In this document: in pieces, positions 49,501 to 58,301 of the stretch
Layout: each line of letters opens with the position of its first letter
How positions within the stretch are numbered: the first letter of the stretch is position 1
Source: Porphyra umbilicalis
Lineage: Eukaryota; Rhodophyta; Bangiophyceae; Bangiales; Bangiaceae
DNA: 64,000 bases
Reading direction: 5' to 3'
NCBI GenBank assembly: GCA_002049455.2
Contig: KV918919.1
Span: forward strand, 62,001-126,000
Program-made: the position numbers and the translations under genes
The notes under the pieces: model-generated
What the model was told of the DNA's origin: nothing
Database searches by the model: none
Seen by the model: only the letters and a program-made list of their open reading frames with translations

Positions 49501-50779
49501 CGCCGCGGCCGCCAACTTTGGTGGCTCGGCGGCCGCCGCTGGCGGCGTCTCGTCAACGGGCGTGCGTGGAGGAGAGGGCGCTGGTCGTGCGGGCGCCACC
49601 GCCGCGGCCGCCGGCTTTGGTGGCTTGGCGGCCGCCGCTGGCGGCGACTCGCCAGCGGCCGTGCGTTCAAATGATGCAGCTCGTGGTGCGGGCGCCGCCG
49701 CCGCGGCCGCCAATTTTGGTGGCTCGGCGGCCGCCGCTGGCAGCCACTCGCCAGCGGGCGTGCGTGAAGGAGATGCAGCTGGTGGTGCAGGCGCCACCGC
49801 CGCGGCCGCCAACTTTGGTGGCTCGGCGGCCGGCGCCGGCGGCGACTCGCCAGCGGGCGGGCGCGGAGGTGACAGAGCTGGTGGTGCGGGCGCCGCCGCC
49901 GCGGCCGCCGGCTTCGGTGGCTCGGCGGCCGCCGCTGGCGGCGACTCGCCAGCGGGCGTGCGTGGAGGAGAGGGCGCTGGTCGTGCGGGCGCCGCCGCCG
50001 CGGCCGCCGTCTTTGGTGGCTCGGCGGCCTCCGCCGGCGGCAACTCGCCAGCGGGCGTGCGTGGCGGAGAAGGAGCTGGTGGTGCGGCCGCCGCCGCCGC
50101 GGCCGCCGACTTTGTTGGATCGGCGGCCGCCGCTGGCGGCAACTCGCCAGCGGGCGTGCGTGGGGGAGACGGCGCTGGGGGTGCGGGCGCCACCGCCGCG
50201 GCTGCCGACTTTGGTGGCTCGGCGGCCGCCGCCGGCGGCGACTCGCCAGCGGGCGTGCGTGGCGGAGAAGGAGCTGGTGGTGCGGCCGCCGCCGCCGCGG
50301 CCGCCGTCTTTGGTGGCTCGGCGGCCGCCGCCGGCGGCGACTCGCCAGCGGGCGTGCGTGGAGGAGAGGGCGCTGGTGGTGCGGGCGCCGCCGCCGCGGC
50401 CGCCGACTTTAATGGTTCGGCGGCCGCCGCTGGCGGCCACTTGCCGGCGGGCGTGCGTGTCGGGGAGGGAGCTGGTCGTGCGGGCGCCGCCGCCGCGGCC
50501 GCCGGCGTTGTCGGTCCGCGTGCGGTTGCGGGAGGTGGCTCCACAGCCGCAGGACCGGCCGCTGATGCGGCCGCCGCGGCAGCCGCAGCTCCCCGTTTGG
50601 CGGCTTTGCCGCACGCTCCCATGGTTTTGGGCGGCGCGGACCCCCCGCCGGGTTCTTTTCTGTTCCAGTTGCGGGCGCGCCAGACCGCCACGGATAGAGC
50701 AGAGTTCTTCTGTCTCCGCGACGACCTGGCGGCCCATATCTTTGATGATCTCGGGTCCCTTCTGGAGCCGTATTTGTAG
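46529..50779 (+). CDS. PIF/Harbinger DDE transposase with expanded Ala/Gly repeat tail (element 2)
   Basis: 1,416 residues from ATG 46529. Residues 1-400 match the element 1 transposase (roughly 60-65 percent identical): FDQGMRGIMRDYFG, RPFWRQSINATGRPQ, first Asp in GCIGSLDCSHWEW, second in GSLNDLNVLRISPL, YYLTDGVYPKYPFF, and Glu in RKDVERLYGVMTARFHI. Where element 1 has a 35-residue Ala/Gly spacer, this protein has about 900 residues of 33-residue repeats (GGSAAAAGGDSPAGVRGG and variants). The tail then resumes the conserved ending (LRARQTATDRAEFF, LRDDLAAHIF). The frame is intact from end to end although 24 or so repeat units must stay in phase, which suggests selection or recent expansion. 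The repeats would form a flexible, poorly charged linker. Catalytic residues are all present. Confidence 0.9.
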   Translation: MEMDASTDDGSGSSSDDGRGQSEGSSDELLAAVIGARSLFLMRRHRRNAAQRARRRRFVGSVAGRRPNRPRDFDQGMRGIMRDYFGVDGQPPVYGEETFERRFRVPRSVFMRIYEAIRDRPFWRQSINATGRPQAYALQKLVAAFRVLAYGESYDRADEYVRLSKSTIEVATKKLIEFIVEEWEPVYLRPPNDEEVKRMLERNAARGMPGCIGSLDCSHWEWAACPKGLAGQYQNRKKRRSIVMETVCDEDLYIWHFFIGAPGSLNDLNVLRISPLYFDVVEGVWPPKSFSFCVNGRSRRLLYYLTDGVYPKYPFFVSPYPNPITPAEKCFNRLQEALRKDVERLYGVMTARFHILLHPGRFGSVEQMMLAGKAAAILHNMVVEQRRGRYVAHERMAAAAAARDGEPAAAADDGHAVGAGDVGWAGNTGTGVAAAGDVESAAAAGGDPFAGAVGQGGAGADDAAAAAAGLGAAAAAAGDRSPAGIGGGGADDGAGATAAAAGLVGPAAAAGGGSPAGVRGGEGARRAGAAAAAANFGGSAAAAGGDSPAGGRGGDGAGGAGAAAAAAVFGGSAAAAGGDSPAGVRGGEGAGGAAAAAAAADFVGSAAAAGGNSPAGVRGGDGAGGAGATAAAADFGGSAAAAGGDSPAGVRGGEGAGGAAAAAAAAGFGGLAAAAGGHSPAGVRGGDGAGGAGSAAAAANSGGSAAAAGGVSPTGVRGGEGAGRAGATAAAADFGGSAAAAGGASPSCGGDVGCVDGAGAAAAAANFGVLAAAAGGLPAGVRGGDGAGGAGATAAAADFGGSAAAAGGHSPAGGRVGDAAGGAGAAAAAAGFGGLAAAAGGHSPAGVRGGDGAGGAGSAAAAANFGGSAAAAGGVSPTGVRGGEGAGRAGATAAAADFGGSAAAAGGASPSCGGDVGCVDGAGAAAAAANFGVLAAAAGGNSPAGVRGGDGAGGAGATAAAADFGGSAAAAGGDSQAGVRGGEGAGGAGSAAAAANFGGSAAAAGGVSSTGVRGGEGAGRAGATAAAAGFGGLAAAAGGDSPAAVRSNDAARGAGAAAAAANFGGSAAAAGSHSPAGVREGDAAGGAGATAAAANFGGSAAGAGGDSPAGGRGGDRAGGAGAAAAAAGFGGSAAAAGGDSPAGVRGGEGAGRAGAAAAAAVFGGSAASAGGNSPAGVRGGEGAGGAAAAAAAADFVGSAAAAGGNSPAGVRGGDGAGGAGATAAAADFGGSAAAAGGDSPAGVRGGEGAGGAAAAAAAAVFGGSAAAAGGDSPAGVRGGEGAGGAGAAAAAADFNGSAAAAGGHLPAGVRVGEGAGRAGAAAAAAGVVGPRAVAGGGSTAAGPAADAAAAAAAAPRLAALPHAPMVLGGADPPPGSFLFQLRARQTATDRAEFFCLRDDLAAHIFDDLGSLLEPYL
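48050..50510. repeat. 99-bp minisatellite in transposase gene
   Basis: The marker CAGCGGGCG recurs 99 bases apart (48171, 48270, 48369, 48468 and onward), about 24 units. A block of several units is itself duplicated: the odd segment CATCATGCGGGGGGGACGTC occurs near 48768 and 49258, 490 bases apart. Each unit carries about two GCGGCCGC octamers. Long frames on the opposite strand and in the other + frame are by-products of the repeat. Confidence 0.93.
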
Positions 50780-50787
50780 CGTTCAAT

Positions 50788-50821
50788 GGTTTTTTTTTGC
50801 CATCATGGCTTTTTTTTTTCC
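50788..50821 (+). terminator. T-tract / palindrome / T-tract 3' motif (transposase 2)
   Basis: GG-T9-GCCATCATGGC-T10-CC, eight bases after the transposase stop codon. Same layout as at 13683, 18177 and 51056. Confidence 0.55.
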
Positions 50822-51055
50822 TCACACATTGGCACGTCGGCGGACGCCACCACGCCGACCCGGGATAGGAAAGACGCTTGGACGGCCTCCGTTCTATCTA
50901 GGAAGACGGACGAGGCCGCCGCTCTGTATGGCGTAGGCGGATGTCCACCAGTGGCTTATACTTTCAAGCTGCAGCATGACTGGTGTACAAGTGAGAGGAT
51001 TTTGCCGTGCTCGCTTCTCGGACGGAGTCGCAGGGTCGGACAGAGTCGGTGTGTA

Positions 51056-51090
51056 GGAAAAAAAACCCCGGCGAAGGGGAAAAAAAAACC
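51056..51090 (-). terminator. T-tract / palindrome / T-tract 3' motif (Myb-like gene 2)
   Basis: On the minus strand, GG-T9-CCCC-TTCGCC-GGGG-T8-CC, about 92 bases after the Myb-like stop at 51182. TTGTACGAC lies between stop and motif, as in element 1. Confidence 0.55.
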
Positions 51091-51181
51091 GTGTATGATT
51101 GTCGTACAATAGTCGATGCAGTAGTCGAGCACTCCACACGCGCAGAGACCCCACCGACACAAATATTAACAGAGATACAAC

Positions 51182-52689
51182 TCAAGCCAAGTCACCATCC
51201 GCGCAATCGCTGCCACTGGTACCACAGGCAGCGTCCTCCTCGTCGTCGCCCGATTCGCCAGCGGCCGCATTATGCGGCCGCGGCGTCATGGAACGCCTTG
51301 GACCCGATACGGTGTTCCTGGCCGCCGTGAAGCGGGCCTGCTTGGTCTGCAACGAGTTCCAGCCTCGCCCCTTCCTCCGCTTGACCGAGCCGATACCGGC
51401 CGAGGCCGCAGCGCGGCGGGCAACGGCCGCGCTTGCGGCCGCGGCTGGTGATGCGCCGGTACGCGGCGACGCGTCGACGCCGTCACTCGGAGAAGATGAA
51501 GACGGAGGCAATGCGGCCGCACTCGCGGCCGCGTCAGACGCCAGGGACCCGACTGTGTTGTCAGCGGCCGGCGCCAACGCGGCCGCTTCGCCGCCGTTCA
51601 CAGCCACGCCGCCAGGAGTACCGGGCGCTCCACCAGACCCGGGAGACGCGGCCGCACCACCACTTGGAGAAGCTGCAGATGCTGGCGATGCGGCCGCACT
51701 TGGAGCCCTACCTGCGGCCGCACCCGCCGCCGCCTCAGCGGCCGCGGTAGCGGCCGCAGAGGTGCCCGACATAGACGGCGCAGTTGTTGTCGAGCGCGAA
51801 GCGACCCGTGCCTCCGCGGCCTTGGCCTTGCGCAGTCTGGCGTTGGAGAGCAGAAGCCGCCGCTCCATCTCGTTCTTGCGCCACTGCTCCGCCTCACCCG
51901 TCTCACGCACGTCCTTGGCCTTCCAAAAGTCAATGTCGGCGCGCTCGATGGCCGTCTCAGATAAGGACTTGAGGGCGGCCGCCGTCGTGGCGGCCTCCCT
52001 TTGGATAGCAATGTCAGTCGAGGCCGCCGCTTTGGCGGCCTTCGTACCGATAGGCCGCTCTTGGAAGAGGCCGCGCCGCCTACCGACCGTGGAGCTCGAG
52101 TCGTCGTCCGAAATGTCCTCGACGCCCCCGCCTGGCACAGGACGGCGGCCGCGAGCGGCGGCCGCCGTGGCGGCCGCCCCCGACGCGCCGCTGAACTTGT
52201 CCAACTTGCGCATGACCGTCCAACACTTGACCCAATCGGCTCCTCTCGTGCCGCCCTTCTTCACCACCAAGACCGGCGCGTCCCCGTCGTTGTCGTCCGC
52301 TTGCACGGCCTCATACAGGTTCTCGGCGTCAAAGTGCGCGGTGGCCATGCGTATCAGGTCCTCGTCGGTCAAATTGCCCGTCATCTGGCGACGCCCGACG
52401 GCCACCATAGAGGATGAAAAGCGTTGAACGTTCTTGAAAACTGAATAGCGCAGTTCGCGGTCGATGGCAGTGTCCGTGCGCGCCCTGCGTCCAGGGCCCA
52501 TCGGGCAATGGGACTTGTACCCGTTGACGATTGCAGCGGCAAAGGTTGCTCGGCTCTGGTCGGTACCGACCACCGGGTCTTGCGCCACCGCCAACCAGGC
52601 CTGGCAGAGAGCTACTCGCTCTGCCTCGGTCCATCCTCGGCCGCGTCCTCTGCCCCTGGCGGTGGGGGACTCGTTGTCGCCAGCGGCGA
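51182..52689 (-). CDS. Harbinger trihelix/Myb-like DNA-binding protein (element 2)
   Basis: The frame is open from 53779, but recognisable sequence starts near 52690. The trihelix/Myb-like domain reads GRGWTEAERVALCQAWLAVA then QDPVVGTDQSRATFAAAIVN. It is followed by VFKNVQRFSSSMVAVGRRQM, a helical part (MATAHFDAENLYEAV), WVKCWTVMRKLDKFSG and a NAM-associated-like segment RPIGTKAAKAAASTDIAIQR. ADIDFWKAKDVRETGEAEQW then ends in a helix (NEMERRLLLSNARLRKAKA). A long Ala-rich C-terminus with KRRKGRGWNSLQTKQARF follows. Order and motifs match the element 1 protein, which supports the same role: binding element DNA and partnering the transposase. The start is not fixed; a splice from the Cys-motif frame ending at 52612 is likely. 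Confidence 0.75.
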
Positions 52690-54386
52690 CGGCGTCGGCT
52701 GTCGCAGCGGCCGCTGAGGAGGAAGGGGGACCGCCACCGTCCCCGCCTCCACCGGCGGCCGCTGCACCCCCTCCATGTCCGTCCCCGCCTGGGCCGGCGG
52801 TGGGTGCACGCCCTCCATCGCCGACTCCGCTTCCGCCGCCGCGGCCGCCGTCGGCGGCCGCGGCTCCGGCTGTGTTGCCAGATCCACTCCCGTGAGCGGC
52901 CGCTGAGGCGGCCGCTCCGTGACCTGATCGGCTGGGCGACGTGACGCCGCGGGACTCTGCGTCGCCGCCATCGCCTCGTGAAGCGTCAGAGGCCGGGAGA
53001 CCGGCGGTGGCTGCAGCGACAGCCTGTTCAGCCCCGCGCACCTCTGCAACCCCTGCTCCGAGGCCGCCGGGAGGGCAGCGCCCTCCGAGTGCTCCGCGCC
53101 TGCCCGCCCCGCGGCCGCGGACTGCAAACCCGGCATCGGCGTCGACGGTAGCGTCTCCGACGCCGCGTTCACCGTATCCGCCGGCGCCGATTGGTCCGCC
53201 GAGTGCATGTCCACGTCCGCGGCCTCGCCCAAGCCCCGATGACCCCCCCGCGACGAGGTTGTATCCGCGGCCTGCGACGCTGCAGCTTGGAGGGGCCTCG
53301 AAATCTCCGTCAGCGCGTCGGTCTGCGGCCGTGGCGGCGGCGTCGGGGGCCGCCCGATCGGCGGCCCCGCCGGCCGCGGCCGAGGAGGCGGCAGGTGACC
53401 TTGTCTCATCTGCTGCCGCCCGTGCCGCCGCGCCTCCCACCAATTGCTCTCCTGCAGGCAGTCCGGACTGCCCTCCCGCAGCAGCCATTGCGCAGTCCGG
53501 TCCCCGTTGTGCGCTCTGCGGGCAAGCTCCTGCAGCTCCCGCAATTCCCCCGCGTCCACCGGTGGAGTTGGTGGCCGCGCTCGCTCCGAGAGACTTGGCG
53601 GACTGGATGTTCCGACAGGTGGCCACGTCGGCGCAGGTGGTCCTTGACGCGGCGGGCTTGGGGGACTCGGCGGCCGCTGGGGCGACGGCGGCCGGGTTGC
53701 AGAGGGTGGACCTTGACCAAGTGGGCTTGGCGGCCGCGCCGGGGGCGGCCGCCAGGCGGACCCAGATGCGCCTTGACAAGGGGGGCTCCCCAGACCCGAT
53801 GATGACGGCCGGACTTGGTCACGGGGCGCACTTGCTCGAGGTGGGCTCGCCGGTGGCTGCCAGCCTCGCGACGGCTGGCATGCGCGAGTGGAACTCGGCG
53901 GCCGCTGCGGCGACGGCCGCCAATCGGGGGGACGCAGGCCTTGACGGCGCGGGCTCGGCGGCCGCTGCGGCGGCGGCCGCCAATCGGGGGGACGCAGGCC
54001 TTGACGGGCGGGCTCGGCAGCCGCTGCGGCGGCGGCCGCCAATCGTGGGGACGCAGGCCTTGACGAAGCGGGCTCGGCGGCCGCTGCGGCGGCGGCCGCC
54101 AATCGGGGGGACGCGGGTCTTGACGATGCGGGCTCGGCGGTCCTGACGGCAGTGGACCGAGGCAAGGAGGGTGTACAGGTTGAGGTGGTGGCGCCTCGGC
54201 CCCAGATGCTCGTGGTGGAGCCTCTGATATGGGCCGAGTGCGCGCCGCCCACGGACACGGGCAGGATGGCGCGCACAGGGGATGATCGTCACCGACGCCC
54301 AGCGTGCGTCGGCACATACGGCAGAACTGCCGCAGACCGCGCCGGCGCTCCGTTTTTGAGATCGGACGCGGCGCGGGAAGAACCAT
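52612..54386 (-). CDS. Cys-motif / Pro-rich N-terminal region of the Myb-like gene (element 2)
   Basis: ATG 54386 (MVLPAPRPISKTERRRGLRQ) leads into the motif QFCRMCRRTLG, HPLCAPSCPCPWA, nearly identical to element 1. An Arg/Pro-rich repeat stretch follows (units near 57 bp at about 53890-54150). In another frame the more protein-like DAGELRELQELARRAHNGDR and WLLREGSPDCLQESNWWEAR continue to 52612, inside the Myb-like coding region. A frame change by intron or indel is needed. The shared Cys motif makes this a real conserved part of these elements. Exon structure is unresolved. Confidence 0.5.
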
Positions 54387-56028
54387 GCTGCCGCAACGGC
54401 CGGTCCTCGCACAGTCCGACGCCTCGTGGGCAGGGAGCTAAAGGCGGCCGCTTCTGCACAGAGCGGCCGCCAAAAAGGTGAGGCAGCCCGCCTTCCGCCG
54501 CACCCTCGTCCAAAAACGGTCGGGACCAGCGGCGGGCACAGAGAAAGACGGCCGCCAAGAGCAGCGCACACGCGCACACGGTGCCGCCGCGGCCGCCAAC
54601 GACAACGGCGGCCGCGAAAAAGCGCGCGGACACGCACGTCCTCCCTCCCGTGATGCAACGCGGCCGCCAACGACAACGGCGGCCGCTACAAAGCACGCGC
54701 GCTCGACGTCTCCTCTCCCGCGCTGCAACGGCGGCCGCTGGCGACGATGGCGGCCGCACGCACGCACGCGGATGCACAATGCTCCTCTCTCGGCGCCGAA
54801 CGGGTCACGGCCCCGGTGCGGTTGCCCCCGGCGCTGCCACCCCGCCCACAAATGGTCCACAAACAGAGTCTGCCCCCAACGCAAGCGACCGTTCGAGAGG
54901 ATGCGCGGCGCCCCCACCCTGCCACTGCCTAGACGATGACAGAGGGGCCCGCAGGGCTCCACCGCGGCCGTTCTCGACGGTCTCGCAGGTGGCACAACCC
55001 CACCGTACGCCCCAAAAACAGGCGGCCGCCCTCGATTGCCCCCTCGCTCGGGGGGAATCGGGCGGCCGCCTTTCTTGCCTGTCACGCTCAGGGGCCCTGC
55101 AGGCCACGCCAAGCGTGGCACGCGTGGCCCGCAGGCCTCGCTCAAAAGCCACAGAGCTCCCTGCGCGACATGTGGCGCCCAGTCGGCCGTTCACGGTGGA
55201 CGGCCAATCGAGGGTGTGGCCGGGGAGGTGCACAGCGAGAGTGCGTCTGACCAATGAGCATGCGGATCGCTGACACAAAAATCGGAGGGGGTCGCACGAT
55301 TCTGCGGCTCCGCAAGGGACGCGATCGTGCGTGGCCCCTGCCGCGTCTCGGCAGCCTTGCAGGCCGGGCCGCCCGACCGCCGCAGGCGGCCGCGTGGGAG
55401 CCCGCCCTGCGTCACGGTGACCGGCGGACACCACGCGGCCGCCTCACAGGCGCTTCAGAACAGAATGCTCCAGTGTCGATCGAGGCGAAAGCGCCACCAG
55501 ATTGCACGCATGCTGTACGTCTGCCGGCTGAACGGACCAATGAGAGACCTACCAATCACTGCTGTCAGTCGCGAGATGCGACAGCGCCGCGAGATGATGC
55601 GAGATGCTGCCAACGTGTCTCCGACATTTGTGCGTTTGACCTCGTCGTGTCTACTCGATCGGAAGAATTTGCAGCCATTTGAAGCCTATCGCGCTGCGTG
55701 TCTCACTTGACCGGCTTATTTGCTGACGATTGGGGTCCAGATCAGCGTGATCGCGAGGTCGATCGATGGCCTGTTTGCTTGAAATGTCGCACTGGACTGT
55801 CGGAATGTGGACATCTCACGGGAAAGCCGCTCGCAAGCTCCAGTTCGCAGGTCGACAACCCAGCAACGTCACCTTCTCCGTTTCCCATACACTGCGATCT
55901 GCCGACAGAAGAAAACAAGTACTCTGGATCCGAGCGGAGCGGGTTCGCAGAGCCTGCGCATATCGCTGCCCAAACGCTTTTGGCCACTCATAGGCGCACA
56001 CGTTGCGCTCTTAAACGGTTCGCAGATC
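54387..56028. promoter_or_regulatory. Right subterminal region of Harbinger 2 with GCGGCCGC cluster
   Basis: GCGGCCGC or a one-off variant occurs about twelve times between 54440 and 55445. Paired sites recur in the local pattern GCGGCCGCCAACGACAACGG near 54589-54680. About 0.15 per kb would be expected by chance at this GC content. No protein family is seen in the open frames. 55450-56028 is less GC-rich and holds GGTTCGCA-like copies near the end. Confidence 0.55.
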
Positions 56029-56057
56029 GTTCGCAACCGACGTTGTTGGGTGTGCTC
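56029..56057 (-). repeat. Right terminal inverted repeat of Harbinger element 2
   Basis: 29 bases matching 45439-45467 inverted, followed by TGA (56058-56060). Confidence 0.95.
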
Positions 56058-56205
56058 TGAGTGGTGTTTGTTGTCCAGTCATTGGCCCCATGGATCCCCA
56101 GAGGTGCTGCCTGGCGCTCAAAAATTGCTCATGAACAAGACTGTTTCTTCAACTTTGCCGAGGTCATCCCAGCCACGTCCATTGATGCCGCGCTGGCTGC
56201 ATTCC

Positions 56206-56357
56206 GCTTCGTTCTTGTTCGACAGGCAGAGGCCATCAGATCTGATGGCCTCTGCCTGTCGAACAAGAAGGAAGCACATCTGCCTGTCGAACAAGAAGGA
56301 AGCACATCTGCCTGTCGAACAAGAAGGAAGCACATCTGCCTGTCGAACAAGGCTGTC
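56206..56357. repeat. Long palindrome and 28-bp tandem repeats
   Basis: A perfect palindrome of 29-base arms (56212-56240 and 56241-56269, centre AGATCT) extends to 35-base arms with one mismatch. Its right arm runs into a 28-bp tandem repeat with TCTGCCTGTCGAACAAG at 56251, 56279, 56307 and 56335. Confidence 0.95.
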
Positions 56358-56374
56358 TTCGTTCAAGAATGAAG

Positions 56375-57290
56375 CACAGCCTTTTTCCAGGGCGGGGTGG
56401 GCGATGCACGCCCAATCACGCCCTTTGGCACGCCCGGCTGACAAACACGCCCCTTTTCATGGCCCGGACTTAATTTGAAAATGACCGACATAAGTTCAAC
56501 ACCACCATCACTGATATTACACTGCACCCTCCTCATGTGGCATCCAGGGCGCTATACTCGTAACTTCGGTTGGCATTATATTGAGTATGCAGATCACGCC
56601 CAGTAAAGCGTGCACAGCCGAGCTCAGTCATCAGCCACCAGATGGTGTGGGGCGTGCCAGTGGCGTGCGACCGACGGACGCGTGAAATCGGTCACATTTT
56701 CCCAGATCGTCGCCCGCAGCCTGATCGCAACGCCAAGAGCGTCTAGCTGCTGAATTCCGTCGGTGCTCGTCACTTCACTGGCCGTAACAAAGGTCCGAGA
56801 AGACACTTACATCGCATGCTAAGATGCAATAACGCTTCTCAGAAAGCGCCCTGTTGTCTTGCTAAATGGGACGACAAGGCGACGAATCATGCAAGGCTCC
56901 ACGAGAAAACGGCAGTCACGAGACTAATGTGTCGGTCTCTCATGACAGCCTCGCCTGCATCTTGCTGGAGACCACTGTGGGATACAAAATGGACCGCAGA
57001 GGCTTGCAGGGACCGTGACCTTGAAACATCGGCCACGTTGTCTTTCTGACTCTGAAGAAACTTGAAATTCTATGAGTTTCAACTGTTGGATCCGATGACT
57101 GTTGCATTCGGTGACTGAGGGATTTTTTGGAGAACGGCTGTAAGTATGCAGATCACGCCCCTGGCACGCCCCATCAGATTGGGGCGTGCAGGGCGTGAAA
57201 CGCCTAAAACACCAGAAATTGCACGCCCCAGAAGTGTATTTTAGCACGCCTGGGGCGTGCCAGGCCATGTCCCACGCCTAGTTAAGGCCC
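56375..57290. mobile_element. hAT-like small repeat, copy B (interrupted)
   Basis: In reverse orientation its parts match copy A (14268-14453 with 16906-17070): GTGGGCGATGCACGCCCAAT near 56401, the empty hAT site near 56525, CTTCGGTTGGCA near 56560, and the GCACGCC-rich end at 57143-57270. Two exact 18-bp copies of AGTATGCAGATCACGCCC (56584-56601 and 57143-57160) bracket about 540 bases not found in copy A, probably a later insertion. Outer limits are approximate. Confidence 0.6.
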
Positions 57291-58301
57291 AGTGTTCCGG
57301 CTCTTCTGGATTTTCAGAGGAATCGCTGCACATGGTTGGCTCTCACATCCAAATGCGACCCCTCATTGGCAGAAGACCATGATGTCAGCTCTGTTTGGCT
57401 ATCTATCGGAAATGCGCCTCGTTGTCTCTCCAGATCGCAACGTGGCGACAGGCATCTGCGCTCAAGGGCCAACATGGGACGGTGGCGAACAAATCACTTT
57501 CAGTCGTTGCGCGAATCCTGAACCGGGCGCGACGGGTACAGCAACACCGCAATCGAGGTCGCTTCAGTGTGTACCTCTCGGCCGTGCGGCCAACGCGGCA
57601 TATCTCCGCCCTTGCTCAACCGTTTACGCTTCTGTTTAGCTCATTGTGCCGGGCTATGCTCCACCTTGCCAGACGTGTGAAAAACGTCTGAAAAAGGTAT
57701 CAGCAGAAAAGATAGCTGGGGCGCCCCAGGCGCGCCAGTGTCGAGCGAGATGGGGTCGGGAAAGAGGGGGAACTGATGAGAAACACTTTCTGAGAGCATA
57801 TTCGAGCTCAGCGCATGTCCTTTGCCCGGAAAAACATAGGGGGAGGTCCCCAAACATCGGGGGGTGTGCATAAAGACCCCCCCCCATCCCGTGGCGCTCC
57901 CGGCTGCTCCCCCCCCGCCCCCCCGTCCACTCCCTGTTGCCTGCTTCGGTTCCTCTGATTCCTCACAAAGCGGCCGCACTTACGTTCGGTCTCCAACGTC
58001 GTCCGCCATATTTCTCCCCTCCACAGCAAGAAGACAACCACTTGGCGATCGCGACGGCGCGCGCGCCGCTAGAACGCCTGCAGGCGACCAGAACTGTGCG
58101 GACAGAAAAGGCGGGGCAAGACGTGATCCGACGGATCACGGCTCAGTCCACGGCTCATCCTCTGCGGTCAGCCACCCCTCTCACAGGGGCCGTTAAGGCC
58201 TATAAAATTGGGACGCGTCCCAAATGGATCTCGGCCACTGATATTTTACCACGTTGCAGTGTAATGCTCAGACCCAGAAGAGCCACCTTAACTAGGCGTG
58301 G
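57272..58301. mobile_element. Possible inverted-repeat element (about 1 kb)
   Basis: CCACGCCTAGTTAAGG at 57272 and its inverse ending at 58301, followed inward by GGCTCTTCTGG on both sides, form two-part inverted ends. Flanks share GTCCCA, so an imperfect target duplication is possible. No coding frame is recognised inside. Confidence 0.4.

Larger units (their letters stand above)
45439..56057. mobile_element. PIF/Harbinger element 2 (10.6 kb, TGA target duplication)
   Basis: The terminal inverted repeats match over 29 bases (beginning GAGCACACCCAACAACGTCG), at 45439-45467 and 56029-56057. They are flanked by TGA at 45436-45438 and 56058-56060. The flanks join into sequence equivalent to the uninterrupted copy at about 59670-59690, so the ends are fixed to the base. 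It contains a DDE transposase (+) with a huge repeat-expanded tail and a convergent trihelix/Myb-like gene with an upstream Cys motif (-). The subterminal DNA is rich in GCGGCCGC. The transposase core is intact. Confidence 0.95.

Noticed and set aside
47571-50936. Very long open frames on the minus strand and in a second plus frame across the transposase repeat
   Set aside because: By-products of a 99-bp unit, which keeps every frame free of stops. Only the frame with the DDE core and the conserved C-terminus is supported.
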